A DNA stretch of 64,000 nt from contig NZ_BNAG01000004.1 of assembly GCF_014653175.1 (NCBI RefSeq), forward strand, positions 310,001 through 374,000, written 5' to 3'. Below the pieces are notes generated by a model. It had not been told where the DNA came from. It did no database searches and saw only the letters and a program-made list of their open reading frames with translations. Within the stretch, counting starts at the first letter, position 1. The number at the start of each line of letters is the position of its first letter. Made by a program: the position numbers and the translations under genes. Origin of the DNA: Roseivirga thermotolerans (GTDB lineage Bacteria; Bacteroidota; Bacteroidia; Cytophagales; Cyclobacteriaceae). Of the stretch, positions 8,890-16,581 are shown in pieces.

Positions 8890-9669
8890 TTGGAGAAATC
8901 AGAAAAGAAAAGAATAGTAATTAAAGTGGGTACTAACGTACTCACCAATAAAGACAACCGATTAGTAAGACCCATCATTCATCAAATAGTGAAGCAAATT
9001 GCGGAGCTGTATGAACAGGATATTCTTTCCGTACTCATCTCTTCGGGTTCGGTGATTTCCGGAAAAGAGGTAGTGGGCAGTTGCAATATAAAAGATAAGG
9101 CCACCCGAAGACAGGTATTTTCATCGGTAGGACAGCCCCGCATGATGCGCCAGTACTACGAAACATTCCATGATTACGGCATGAAATGCGCTCAGGTGTT
9201 GGCTACCAAACGAGATTTTAACCCGGGAGTATGGAGAGAAAACATGATTAACTGCTACGAGGGGCTACTTTCAGAGGGTATAATACCCATTGCCAATGAA
9301 GACGATGCCACCTCAGTTTCGCACTCCATGTTTACCGACAACGATGAACTGGCCAGTCTGGTAGCAGAATTAATAGGCGCAGATATGCTCATTATTCTGA
9401 CCGATACCCATGGCCTTTACAATGGCCACCCAGATGATGATGGCACAAAAATAATTAGAGAGGTAAAGGCCGATGAACGCCTGGACCACTACATACGAGA
9501 AAGTGGCAAGGGCGAGGCAGAAGGTAGAGGAGGAATGGGCTCCAAACTTAAAATTGCCCAAGGTGCGGCCGCTAAAGACATTACCACCTACATAGCCAAT
9601 GGAAAGCGTGAACGAGTGATACTGGATATTGTGGAAGGCAAACGGGTAGGTACAAAGTTTACATCATAA
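8890..9669 (+). CDS. proB: Glutamate 5-kinase, PUA-less form
   Basis: Phosphorylates L-glutamate to gamma-glutamyl phosphate, the committed step of proline synthesis. The 259 residues contain only the amino acid kinase domain: KVGTNVLT near the N-terminus, SSGSV, NEDDATSVS, FTDNDELASLVA, LTDTHGLY and the C-terminal GGMGSKLKIAQ. The C-terminal PUA domain of the E. coli enzyme (about 367 residues) is missing, as in other short ProB proteins. The start is a TTG at 8890, three bases after the proC stop; no ATG is available near the conserved N-terminus. Confidence 0.93.
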   Translation: MEKSEKKRIVIKVGTNVLTNKDNRLVRPIIHQIVKQIAELYEQDILSVLISSGSVISGKEVVGSCNIKDKATRRQVFSSVGQPRMMRQYYETFHDYGMKCAQVLATKRDFNPGVWRENMINCYEGLLSEGIIPIANEDDATSVSHSMFTDNDELASLVAELIGADMLIILTDTHGLYNGHPDDDGTKIIREVKADERLDHYIRESGKGEAEGRGGMGSKLKIAQGAAAKDITTYIANGKRERVILDIVEGKRVGTKFTS

Positions 9670-9679
9670 AATATTGACA

Positions 9680-10879
9680 ATGAATTTATTAGATACAGAT
9701 ATAAAGAATAAGGTTTTAGATACAGTTATAGAATTGCTCGACCGGCACAGAGCTGAAATAATTCAGGCCAATTCGCTGGACTTGAAGGCCTTTAACAAGG
9801 ACGATAGAGCCATGTATGATCGGCTGGTGGTCGATGATAATAAAGTGGATGGAATGATAAAAGCCGTAAAAGAGGTGAGGGAGCAGGAAGACCCGGTGGG
9901 TAAAACACTATCGGAAGTAGAGCGCGACAATGGACTGAAAATAGTCAATAAAACGGCTCCCTTCGGTACCATTATGATCATCTATGAGTCCAGACCCGAT
10001 GTTACGGTAGAGGCGGCTGTATTGGCTTTTAAAGCCAATAATAAAATTTTGCTTAAAGGAGGTAAAGAGGCAATTCATACCAACAAAGTGTTGGTAGACC
10101 TATGGCACAAAGCCCTTAGGCTCAATGGCCTTTCTGACGAGTATATTCAATTGCTCAACCTGAAAAGAGAAGAAACACAGGCCTTTCTCAAGAATCCTAC
10201 TCAGCCCATAGATCTGATTGTACCTCGCGGTGGCGAGCGGTTGATTCAATTTGTGAAAGACCATGCGGCCTGCCCGGTATTGGTATCGGGGCGAGGCAAC
10301 AACTTTATTTATGTGGACCATACGGCCGACTGGGAACAATCCATTAAGGTAATACTCAATGCAAAAACCGATAAGATATCGGCCTGTAATGCTTTAGATA
10401 AAATATTGATTGACAAGAGATTGCCTGATTTTGAGAAGAAGCTAGTTCATCTGCAAAAGGCATTACACGAATTTGAAGTGGCTTTGCTGGTCGATGAGCA
10501 GGTAAAAGAAGTATTGCCCAATGAACAAGTAATAGAAAATGAAGAAACATGGTATGAAGAGTTTTTGGCACTCAAAGCATGCGTAGCGCTTGTGAGTGAC
10601 GAATTAGAGGCCATAGAGAAAATCAACAAGTACTCTGGTGGCCACTCTTCTGCCATTATGACTAACGATATGGCTAAAGCCAGAGAATTTATGGATAGGG
10701 TAGACAGTGGAGCCGTTTACCATAATGCATCCACCCGATTTACAGATGGTGGGCAGATGGGTGTGGGGGCCGAACTGGCCATAAGTACCGACAAGCTTCA
10801 CCACCGGGGGCCATTAGGCCTCGAACAGTTGGTTACCAACAAATACTATGTATATGGCCAAGGGCAGGTAAGGGTTTAA
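9680..10879 (+). CDS. proA: Glutamate-5-semialdehyde dehydrogenase
   Basis: NADPH-dependent reduction of gamma-glutamyl phosphate to glutamate semialdehyde, the second step of proline synthesis. The protein has 399 residues from the ATG at 9680 (a TTG six bases upstream is less likely). Aldehyde dehydrogenase superfamily features include IIYESRPDVTVEAA, LKGGKEAIHTN, the cofactor-site segment VPRGGERLI, the active-site cysteine in DKISACNALDK, and the C-terminal GVGAELAISTDKLHHRGP. It closes the proCBA operon and is followed by a strong hairpin terminator. Confidence 0.95.
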   Translation: MNLLDTDIKNKVLDTVIELLDRHRAEIIQANSLDLKAFNKDDRAMYDRLVVDDNKVDGMIKAVKEVREQEDPVGKTLSEVERDNGLKIVNKTAPFGTIMIIYESRPDVTVEAAVLAFKANNKILLKGGKEAIHTNKVLVDLWHKALRLNGLSDEYIQLLNLKREETQAFLKNPTQPIDLIVPRGGERLIQFVKDHAACPVLVSGRGNNFIYVDHTADWEQSIKVILNAKTDKISACNALDKILIDKRLPDFEKKLVHLQKALHEFEVALLVDEQVKEVLPNEQVIENEETWYEEFLALKACVALVSDELEAIEKINKYSGGHSSAIMTNDMAKAREFMDRVDSGAVYHNASTRFTDGGQMGVGAELAISTDKLHHRGPLGLEQLVTNKYYVYGQGQVRV

Positions 10880-10907
10880 ATACACGCCCCATACATACAC
10901 TTTTCAG

Positions 10908-10952
10908 GCAACTATCTCTGTCAACCAGAGGTAGTTGCTTTTCCTTTTTTAT
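10908..10952 (+). terminator. Rho-independent terminator of the proCBA operon
   Basis: A 13-bp stem (GCAACTATCTCTG at 10908-10920 pairing with CAGAGGTAGTTGC at 10926-10938, one G-T wobble), a 5-nt loop and a T-rich tail. It lies 28 bp after the proA stop. Confidence 0.9.
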
Positions 10953-11033
10953 GACCATTGAAAGAATTGTATTCTCAGAAAGTCATAATAGTGATTAGAT
11001 TCAAGGGAGAATTCAACCTAATTTAAAACAAAC

Positions 11034-12359
11034 ATGATAAAACGATTTTTAAGCCTGGCTTCGGCTACACTCATTTTTTGGTCGTGTGGTCCCAAAGAAA
11101 AGGAAACCACTGATGTGAGCAATATGACAGAAGAAGAGCTAATTAATTATGCCAAAGGTGTTCACGACCGGGTAATTACGCTCGATACGCATGACGACAT
11201 CAACACCACCAACTTTACAGAAGAAACCAATTACACTCAGCGTCTTTCCACGCAGGTGAACCTGCCAAAAATGGAAGAAGGGGGGCTGGATGTAGCCTGG
11301 TTTGTGGTGTATACCGGACAGGGAGAACTTTCTGAGGAGGGATATGCCCGAGCTTATGAAAATGCCGATGACAAATTCAAAGCTATTCACAGACTGTGCG
11401 AAGAAATTGCTCCGGATAAAATTGAGCTGGCCTACACCTCTGACGATGTGCGCAGAATTGTAGCCGCAGGGAAAAAAGTAGCCATGATTGGAGTGGAAAA
11501 TGCCTACCCGCTGGGAATGGAAATAGACAGGGTGAAGGAATTTTACGATAGAGGTGCGCGTTACATGTCGCTCTCTCACAATGGTCATAGCCAGCTGAGC
11601 GACTCTAACACGGGCGAAAGAGACTCTGTTTGGTTGCATAATGGATTGAGCGATTTTGGTAAACAAGTGGTGGCCGAAATGAACAAGTGGGGCATAATGA
11701 TCGACCTGTCTCACCCTAGCAAAGAGGCCAATATGCAAGCCATGCGATTGAGTAAAGCTCCGGTAATTGCTTCGCACTCTTCGGCCAGAGCTTTGAATGA
11801 CGTGAGCCGAAACATGGACGATGAGCAACTAATGATGCTGAAAGAGAATGGTGGGGTAATTCAGACCGTGGCGTTTAAGAGCTACGTAAATGCCGAAAAG
11901 AACCGCTTGCACAGCGAAAAGATGAATGAAGTGATGGAGCGAATTGCCGGTGAAGAAGGCTTTGAGATCAAATCCAGAAGTGAGCTGAGAGAAATGTCGG
12001 CCGAAGATCGGGAATCCTATTACGAGCAGCTCTCTGCCTTTAGAGAGAAGCACGGAGAAACCATTGAGAAAGAAGTTAATGCAGTGGCTCCACCGGTTGA
12101 TGTAGCCGACTTTGTAGATCATATCGACTATTTGGTGAAAAAGATAGGCCTTGAGCATGTGGGCATAAGCTCCGATTTCGATGGTGGAGGGGGTATTGAA
12201 GGTTGGAGCGATGCTTCAGAGACCTTTAATGTGACGCTCGAACTCGTAAGAAGAGGCTACACCGAGGAGCAGATAGCCAAGTTGTGGAGTGGAAATCTGC
12301 TGAGAGTATTGGATGAGTGTCAGGCCATAGCCAAGAAAATACAGGCCGGAGAGCTTTAG
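11034..12359 (+). CDS. M19 family membrane dipeptidase, lipoprotein
   Basis: A renal-dipeptidase-type zinc enzyme that splits dipeptides, here probably on the cell envelope. The N-terminus is a lipoprotein signal with the acylated cysteine likely C18 (IFWSC). M19 metal and active-site motifs are present: LDTHDD at 50-55 (HxD), GVENAYPLG, SLSHNGHSQLSDS, MIDLSHPS, VIASHSSAR and HVGISSDFDGG. The length of 441 residues is slightly above the family average. It is transcribed alone between two terminators. The substrate is not readable; peptide scavenging is the simplest guess. Confidence 0.92.
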   Translation: MIKRFLSLASATLIFWSCGPKEKETTDVSNMTEEELINYAKGVHDRVITLDTHDDINTTNFTEETNYTQRLSTQVNLPKMEEGGLDVAWFVVYTGQGELSEEGYARAYENADDKFKAIHRLCEEIAPDKIELAYTSDDVRRIVAAGKKVAMIGVENAYPLGMEIDRVKEFYDRGARYMSLSHNGHSQLSDSNTGERDSVWLHNGLSDFGKQVVAEMNKWGIMIDLSHPSKEANMQAMRLSKAPVIASHSSARALNDVSRNMDDEQLMMLKENGGVIQTVAFKSYVNAEKNRLHSEKMNEVMERIAGEEGFEIKSRSELREMSAEDRESYYEQLSAFREKHGETIEKEVNAVAPPVDVADFVDHIDYLVKKIGLEHVGISSDFDGGGGIEGWSDASETFNVTLELVRRGYTEEQIAKLWSGNLLRVLDECQAIAKKIQAGEL

Positions 12360-12409
12360 AATACCAGTGATTGGGTTAGAATGCCCTAAGGAGCATTGAG
12401 TTCCATAAA

Positions 12410-12445
12410 AACCCTTCAGTACTACGTGTATTGAAGGGTTTTTTT
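12410..12445. terminator. Bidirectional terminator between the M19 dipeptidase and murB
   Basis: AACCCTTCAGTAC (12410-12422) pairs with GTATTGAAGGGTT (12428-12440) with one wobble. It has a T-run on the plus strand and an A-run (T-run on the minus strand) on the other side. It can stop both converging transcripts. Confidence 0.88.
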
Positions 12446-12463
12446 AGTTTATGTAAGCGCATG

Positions 12464-13471
12464 CTAAATAATATTAACCTCCGGGTGCAACTCTATACCA
12501 AATTTTTGACTTACTGAAGCTTGAATATCAAAAGCCAACTCTTTGATGGCATTTCCATTTCCTCCACCATAGTTTACCAAAACCAGTGGTTGTAGCTTAT
12601 GCACCCCAATATTACCAAAAGTCTTTCCTTTCCATCCGGCTTGCTCAATGAGCCAGGCTGCAGGGATTTTCACTTTACCATCCGGCTGATTGTAGCCCGG
12701 TACATTGGTGAACTCCGCCTTTAAACCCTCATAATCAATTTTATCTACTGAAGGATTTTTGAAGAAACTGCCTGCATTACCAATTTGTGCGGGGTCGGGG
12801 AGTTTGCTTTGCCTTATTTTGATAACAGCATCTGAAATAGCCTTTATGCTCAACTGCGTTACCCCCATTTCATCAAGGGTTTGCTGTATGGCTCCATAGG
12901 AAGTGTTGAACTCATGGGCTTTGGTGAGTTTGAAAGTAACCGAACAGATAATGAAACGGCCTTTAAGTTCCTTTTTAAAGACACTTTCGCGATAGCCGAA
13001 AGCACATTCGGCATGGTTAAATCGCCTCAGTTGGCCACTGGCAATCTCCAGGGCTTCTAAATGATCGAATACCTGCTCTATTTCTACACCGTATGCACCA
13101 ATATTTTGCATGGGAGCTGCCCCCACAGTACCCGGAATAAGCGAAAGGTTTTCAATACCTCCCCAACCATTTTCAATGGCTTTTAGTACAAACTGATGCC
13201 AGTTTTCACCAGCCTGAACTTTTATATAGTAGTGCTCCTCTGTTTCTTCAATGAGTTCTACACCCATTAACCCGTTTTTTAAAACCAGTCCCTCAAAATC
13301 GCGCGTTAGCAACACATTGCTTCCTCCGCCCAATACGAGAAGGGGCATGCCTGCGCTTTGCTCAAGCGCCTGCTGCAATTGGTCAACCGACCGAAAGGTG
13401 AAGAAATGGGACGCTTTGGCTTCAATACCAAAGGTGTTGTACGACTTTAGCGATACGTTTTTTTCGAACAT
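12464..13471 (-). CDS. murB: UDP-N-acetylenolpyruvoylglucosamine reductase
   Basis: An FAD enzyme that reduces UDP-GlcNAc-enolpyruvate to UDP-MurNAc in cytoplasmic peptidoglycan precursor synthesis. In 335 residues it shows the FAD-domain motifs SYNTFGIEAK, LGGGSNVLL and IPGTVGAAPMQNIGAYG and the catalytic-serine segment GNAGSFFKNP, and it ends with a family-type ELHPEVNII. The architecture matches the E. coli (type I) enzyme. It is downstream of the DinB-like gene and phosphoglucomutase on the minus strand and probably in one unit with them (6 bp gap). Confidence 0.95.
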   Translation of the reverse strand: MFEKNVSLKSYNTFGIEAKASHFFTFRSVDQLQQALEQSAGMPLLVLGGGSNVLLTRDFEGLVLKNGLMGVELIEETEEHYYIKVQAGENWHQFVLKAIENGWGGIENLSLIPGTVGAAPMQNIGAYGVEIEQVFDHLEALEIASGQLRRFNHAECAFGYRESVFKKELKGRFIICSVTFKLTKAHEFNTSYGAIQQTLDEMGVTQLSIKAISDAVIKIRQSKLPDPAQIGNAGSFFKNPSVDKIDYEGLKAEFTNVPGYNQPDGKVKIPAAWLIEQAGWKGKTFGNIGVHKLQPLVLVNYGGGNGNAIKELAFDIQASVSQKFGIELHPEVNII

Positions 13472-13477
13472 GAACGA

Positions 13478-13930
13478 TTACTTATCAAAGAGCCTGCGAT
13501 GATAATTGAGCTGACCCAAGTGGTAGTTAAGGTGACCATAGAGGTGATAAATAAAGCTGAGGGTGCTCATTTCCTTGTTGAAAACATTGACAGGATAAAC
13601 CTCAGAAAGCTGAGTTTCTTGTATGTTTTCAAGGGTTTCGGTTACAATTTTTCGGGTTTGTTTAATCTGATCTATGATCTCCGATCGCTTTACATCTTTG
13701 AGATTAAACTCATCGTCACGCTGCCTAATGTAGCCACTACCACCCAAAATGGCCCCAATAAAATGCCTGAGATTGCCGCAAAGGTGCAGGGCCAAATTAC
13801 CGCCACTGTTGGCAATGTCGCCTCCAGTCAGCCACAAGTTTTCCTCCTTTTTATATGATTTTACTTCTTTCAGGAGCGTATCTAACTCCCTTTGATAAAG
13901 CTCTATTAATGGTTCTATTATAGCACTCAT
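13478..13930 (-). CDS. DinB-like/DUF1572 family protein
   Basis: A 150-residue helical protein of the DinB four-helix-bundle superfamily. Visible are the conserved pattern NLALHLCGNLRHFIG and a C-terminal HLYGHLNYHLGQLNYHRR that supplies metal-binding histidines. Members bind a metal, and some act as thiol transferases or damage-related enzymes; the role here is unknown. Its ATG overlaps the phosphoglucomutase stop by 4 bp, and it precedes murB. Confidence 0.82.
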   Translation of the reverse strand: MSAIIEPLIELYQRELDTLLKEVKSYKKEENLWLTGGDIANSGGNLALHLCGNLRHFIGAILGGSGYIRQRDDEFNLKDVKRSEIIDQIKQTRKIVTETLENIQETQLSEVYPVNVFNKEMSTLSFIYHLYGHLNYHLGQLNYHRRLFDK

Positions 13931-15645
13931 AGTTTTAAATCAGCTTTTATATGCTCTATTTTGGCCTTTAGGCTCTCTTTTACCTGTTGGTAGGCTTCGC
14001 TGTTGGCTAAAGGCGCGTTTACACTTATATAAAATTTTATTTTTGGCTCTGTGCCTGATGGCCGGGCCGATACTTTGGAGCCATCCTGAAGCAAAAACTG
14101 AAGTACATTAGATTTTGGTAAATCAATTGTCGTCTCATTGCCAGTTAGCAGATCTTTGCTTATTGAAGCCTGATAGTCAATGCTTCTGACCACCTGCTGA
14201 CCCGCCAGTGTTGCGGGAGGGTTGGCCCGGAAATCGGCCATCATTTGCTGAATTTCTTCTGCTCCCTTCATGCCTTTTTTAGTAATGGAAATGAGGTCTT
14301 CCAGATAAAATCCATATTCCCGATAGATTTTGGCCAGCAGGTCGAAAACGGAGAGCCCCTGGTCTTTGGCCCAGGCACACATTTCGGCTAGCATGGCACA
14401 TGAAGCAATGGCATCCTTGTCGCGCACAAAGTCGCTGATCATGTAGCCATAACTTTCTTCTCCACCACCAATAAACTCCTTTTTACCTTCCAATTCTCTA
14501 ATGAGAGCGGCTATAAACTTGAAACCCGTTAAGGTATTGGGGCAATCAACCCCAAAGCCTGTGGCCATCTTATCCAGAAGGTCAGTAGTTACAATGGTTT
14601 TTACAATCATTTGCCGGCCATCCAGCTTGCCCTTGTTTTTCCACTGAGTAAGCAGGTAGTAGATGAGTAGGGTAGCGGCCTGATTTCCATTAAGAATCTC
14701 AAACTCCCCGCTCTCGTTTTTAGCCGCAATTCCCACACGGTCGGCATCGGGGTCGGTGGCCATCACCAGATCGGCATTTATAGCTTTGGCTTTGGCCAGG
14801 GCTATGCTCATGGCTTCTCGTTCTTCCGGGTTGGGATATACCACCGTTGGGAAATTACCATCGGGAGTAGCCTGCTCTTCTACCACCGTAACGTTTTTAA
14901 AGCCCTTGCGCTCTAACACTTCGGGCACCAGGGTGATGGCAGTGCCGTGAATAGGAGAGAAGACTATTTTGAGTTGATTCTGTCGCTCAATTGCCTCAGC
15001 ATTAAGTGTGAGGTTCAAAATTTCATTGATGTAGGCCTCATCAACTGCCCGTCCGATAAGTTCAATCTTGCTATCATCTTTTTCAAACTTTACCTGTTCT
15101 ACTCCGGAAATAGCCTGAACTTCTTTGATGATGTTTTTATCGTGAGGGGATATTACCTGAGCACCATCTTCCCAATAGGCTTTATAACCATTATATTCTT
15201 TGGGGTTGTGCGAAGCAGTTAGTACCACACCACTTTTGCACCCAAGCTTTCTAATCGCATAGGAGAGTTCCGGGGTAGGTCTCAACTCCTCAAACAGGTA
15301 GACGTGAATGCCATTGGCCGAAAAAACAGCGGCTGTTGTTTCGGCAAAAAAACGGCTGTTGTTTCGGCTGTCATGAGCAATGGCCACCTTTACCGTTTCA
15401 TTCGGAAAGCATTTTTTCAGGTAATTGGCCAGGCCTTGAGTGGCCATTCCAACAGTGTATTTATTCATTCGGTTGGAGCCTACACCCATTATACCCCTCA
15501 GGCCTCCGGTGCCAAATTCAAGGTCTTTGTAAAACGCATCGGCCAGATCGGTATCAGACATGGCTCTTATCGATGCTTTGCTGTCTTCATCAATGCCCGA
15601 ATTGAGCCAGGTATTTATTTTTGCTTGTATTTGTTCGGTGATCAT
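13927..15645 (-). CDS. Phosphoglucomutase/phosphomannomutase family protein
   Basis: A phospho-sugar mutase interconverting hexose 1- and 6-phosphates, feeding sugar-nucleotide and glycogen metabolism. The 572 residues match the long bacterial PGM2-like group. The catalytic phosphoserine loop is TASHNPKEYNGYK, the metal loop is DPDADRVGI, the sugar-binding loop is GGEESYGY, and the phosphate-binding loop is RPSGTEPKIKFY. It is the first gene of a unit with the DinB-like gene and murB. Glucose versus mannose specificity cannot be told from sequence alone. Confidence 0.92.
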   Translation of the reverse strand: MITEQIQAKINTWLNSGIDEDSKASIRAMSDTDLADAFYKDLEFGTGGLRGIMGVGSNRMNKYTVGMATQGLANYLKKCFPNETVKVAIAHDSRNNSRFFAETTAAVFSANGIHVYLFEELRPTPELSYAIRKLGCKSGVVLTASHNPKEYNGYKAYWEDGAQVISPHDKNIIKEVQAISGVEQVKFEKDDSKIELIGRAVDEAYINEILNLTLNAEAIERQNQLKIVFSPIHGTAITLVPEVLERKGFKNVTVVEEQATPDGNFPTVVYPNPEEREAMSIALAKAKAINADLVMATDPDADRVGIAAKNESGEFEILNGNQAATLLIYYLLTQWKNKGKLDGRQMIVKTIVTTDLLDKMATGFGVDCPNTLTGFKFIAALIRELEGKKEFIGGGEESYGYMISDFVRDKDAIASCAMLAEMCAWAKDQGLSVFDLLAKIYREYGFYLEDLISITKKGMKGAEEIQQMMADFRANPPATLAGQQVVRSIDYQASISKDLLTGNETTIDLPKSNVLQFLLQDGSKVSARPSGTEPKIKFYISVNAPLANSEAYQQVKESLKAKIEHIKADLKL

Positions 15646-15938
15646 ACGTTCAGTTTAAGCGTGGTGCACATCAGAGTTGTTAAGTGAAAAACTCAAATGC
15701 ATGTGGTTTATTATTACTTGTAAAAATGAGTCTCTGAATACACTTCAAAAATAGATGTCCATTTGGATTGGAAAAAGGAATTGCCGGTGAATATATGACA
15801 AGAAGTAATCCTTTGGGTTTCGGGTAGGGCTTTCCACTTCATAAAAAACCGGATTAGTGGCCTCCTTTTCCCAGCTTTTCTATTGAGAGTTTGGAAGTTA
15901 AAAATGAACTCAACAGCTTTGCACACAAACGATAATTC

Positions 15939-16361
15939 ATGGACGTAGATAAACTGAACAGGGACTTTGCATTGATTGCAGATAAAATCAACGAATTAGA
16001 CGAGTTGGACTATAACGATGAGCGTTATGATGATCTGGAAGAGGAGCTGCACGACTTGGAAGATGCTTTTATAGAGGAGTTTGGTGCCGATTTGGAAGAG
16101 GCCATTGCACTGGTTCACGATGAATTTTGCCCCGATAACGAGGTACTTTTGCCAATTGCCTACTTTGCCAAAAACTATATCAGAAACCAAAAAGACAATC
16201 AGGGCCGATATAGCTACGATGTGGAGTATGGAGAGGGTGTTCCGGTTCAGGTAGATGACTTCCCCGATCAGGAGGTACGTTTGGTATTGGTACCCGGACC
16301 AACGCGTCTCATTGTTACAGTGGGTAATACGGCCAAGCAGGTGGCCTGGAGAGCAAAGTAA
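15939..16361 (+). CDS. Small acidic conserved hypothetical protein
   Basis: 140 residues, strongly acidic in the N-terminal half, with heptad-like EELD/DLEEEL runs suggesting coiled coil or paired helices (about 5-60). A mixed beta-type C-terminus follows (VEYGEGVPVQVDDFPDQEVR). There is no signal peptide or membrane segment, and I do not recognise the family. The ORF has normal codon use and ends before a strong terminator, so it is probably a real single-gene unit. The 293 bp upstream show no other feature. Confidence 0.7.
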   Translation: MDVDKLNRDFALIADKINELDELDYNDERYDDLEEELHDLEDAFIEEFGADLEEAIALVHDEFCPDNEVLLPIAYFAKNYIRNQKDNQGRYSYDVEYGEGVPVQVDDFPDQEVRLVLVPGPTRLIVTVGNTAKQVAWRAK

Positions 16362-16522
16362 TTGAAGTTATAGGCCTCGCATGTCGTAATATTTTGCCAC
16401 CATTAATGTTTTCGCAAATGGTTGTTAAAAGACGCTGTGAGTACACAGTTTATGGCTAGTATACTGGGTCTAACAAAATGTGATCTAAATAAGTAACCCC
16501 ATAAATTGATCATAAAGACATG

Positions 16523-16557
16523 AAAAAGCCCGCTCTGAAGTCAGAGCGGGCTTTTTT
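16523..16557. terminator. Bidirectional terminator between the acidic protein and the S9 peptidase
   Basis: Arms AAAAAGCCCGCTCTGA (16523-16538) and TCAGAGCGGGCTTTTT (16541-16556) are perfectly complementary, with an AG turn. A-runs and T-runs flank it on both sides, so it serves both converging genes. Confidence 0.93.
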
Positions 16558-16581
16558 GTTAGGTTATTCCTTCAGTAACCC

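Noticed and set aside
11139-11828. 229-codon ORF antisense to the M19 dipeptidase
   Set aside because: It lies wholly inside a well-supported gene in a favourable antisense frame and has no family features.
15330-15367. CGGCTGTTGTTTCGG occurring twice, 23 bp apart, inside phosphoglucomutase
   Set aside because: The two copies are in different reading frames of a conserved protein segment; most likely coincidence.
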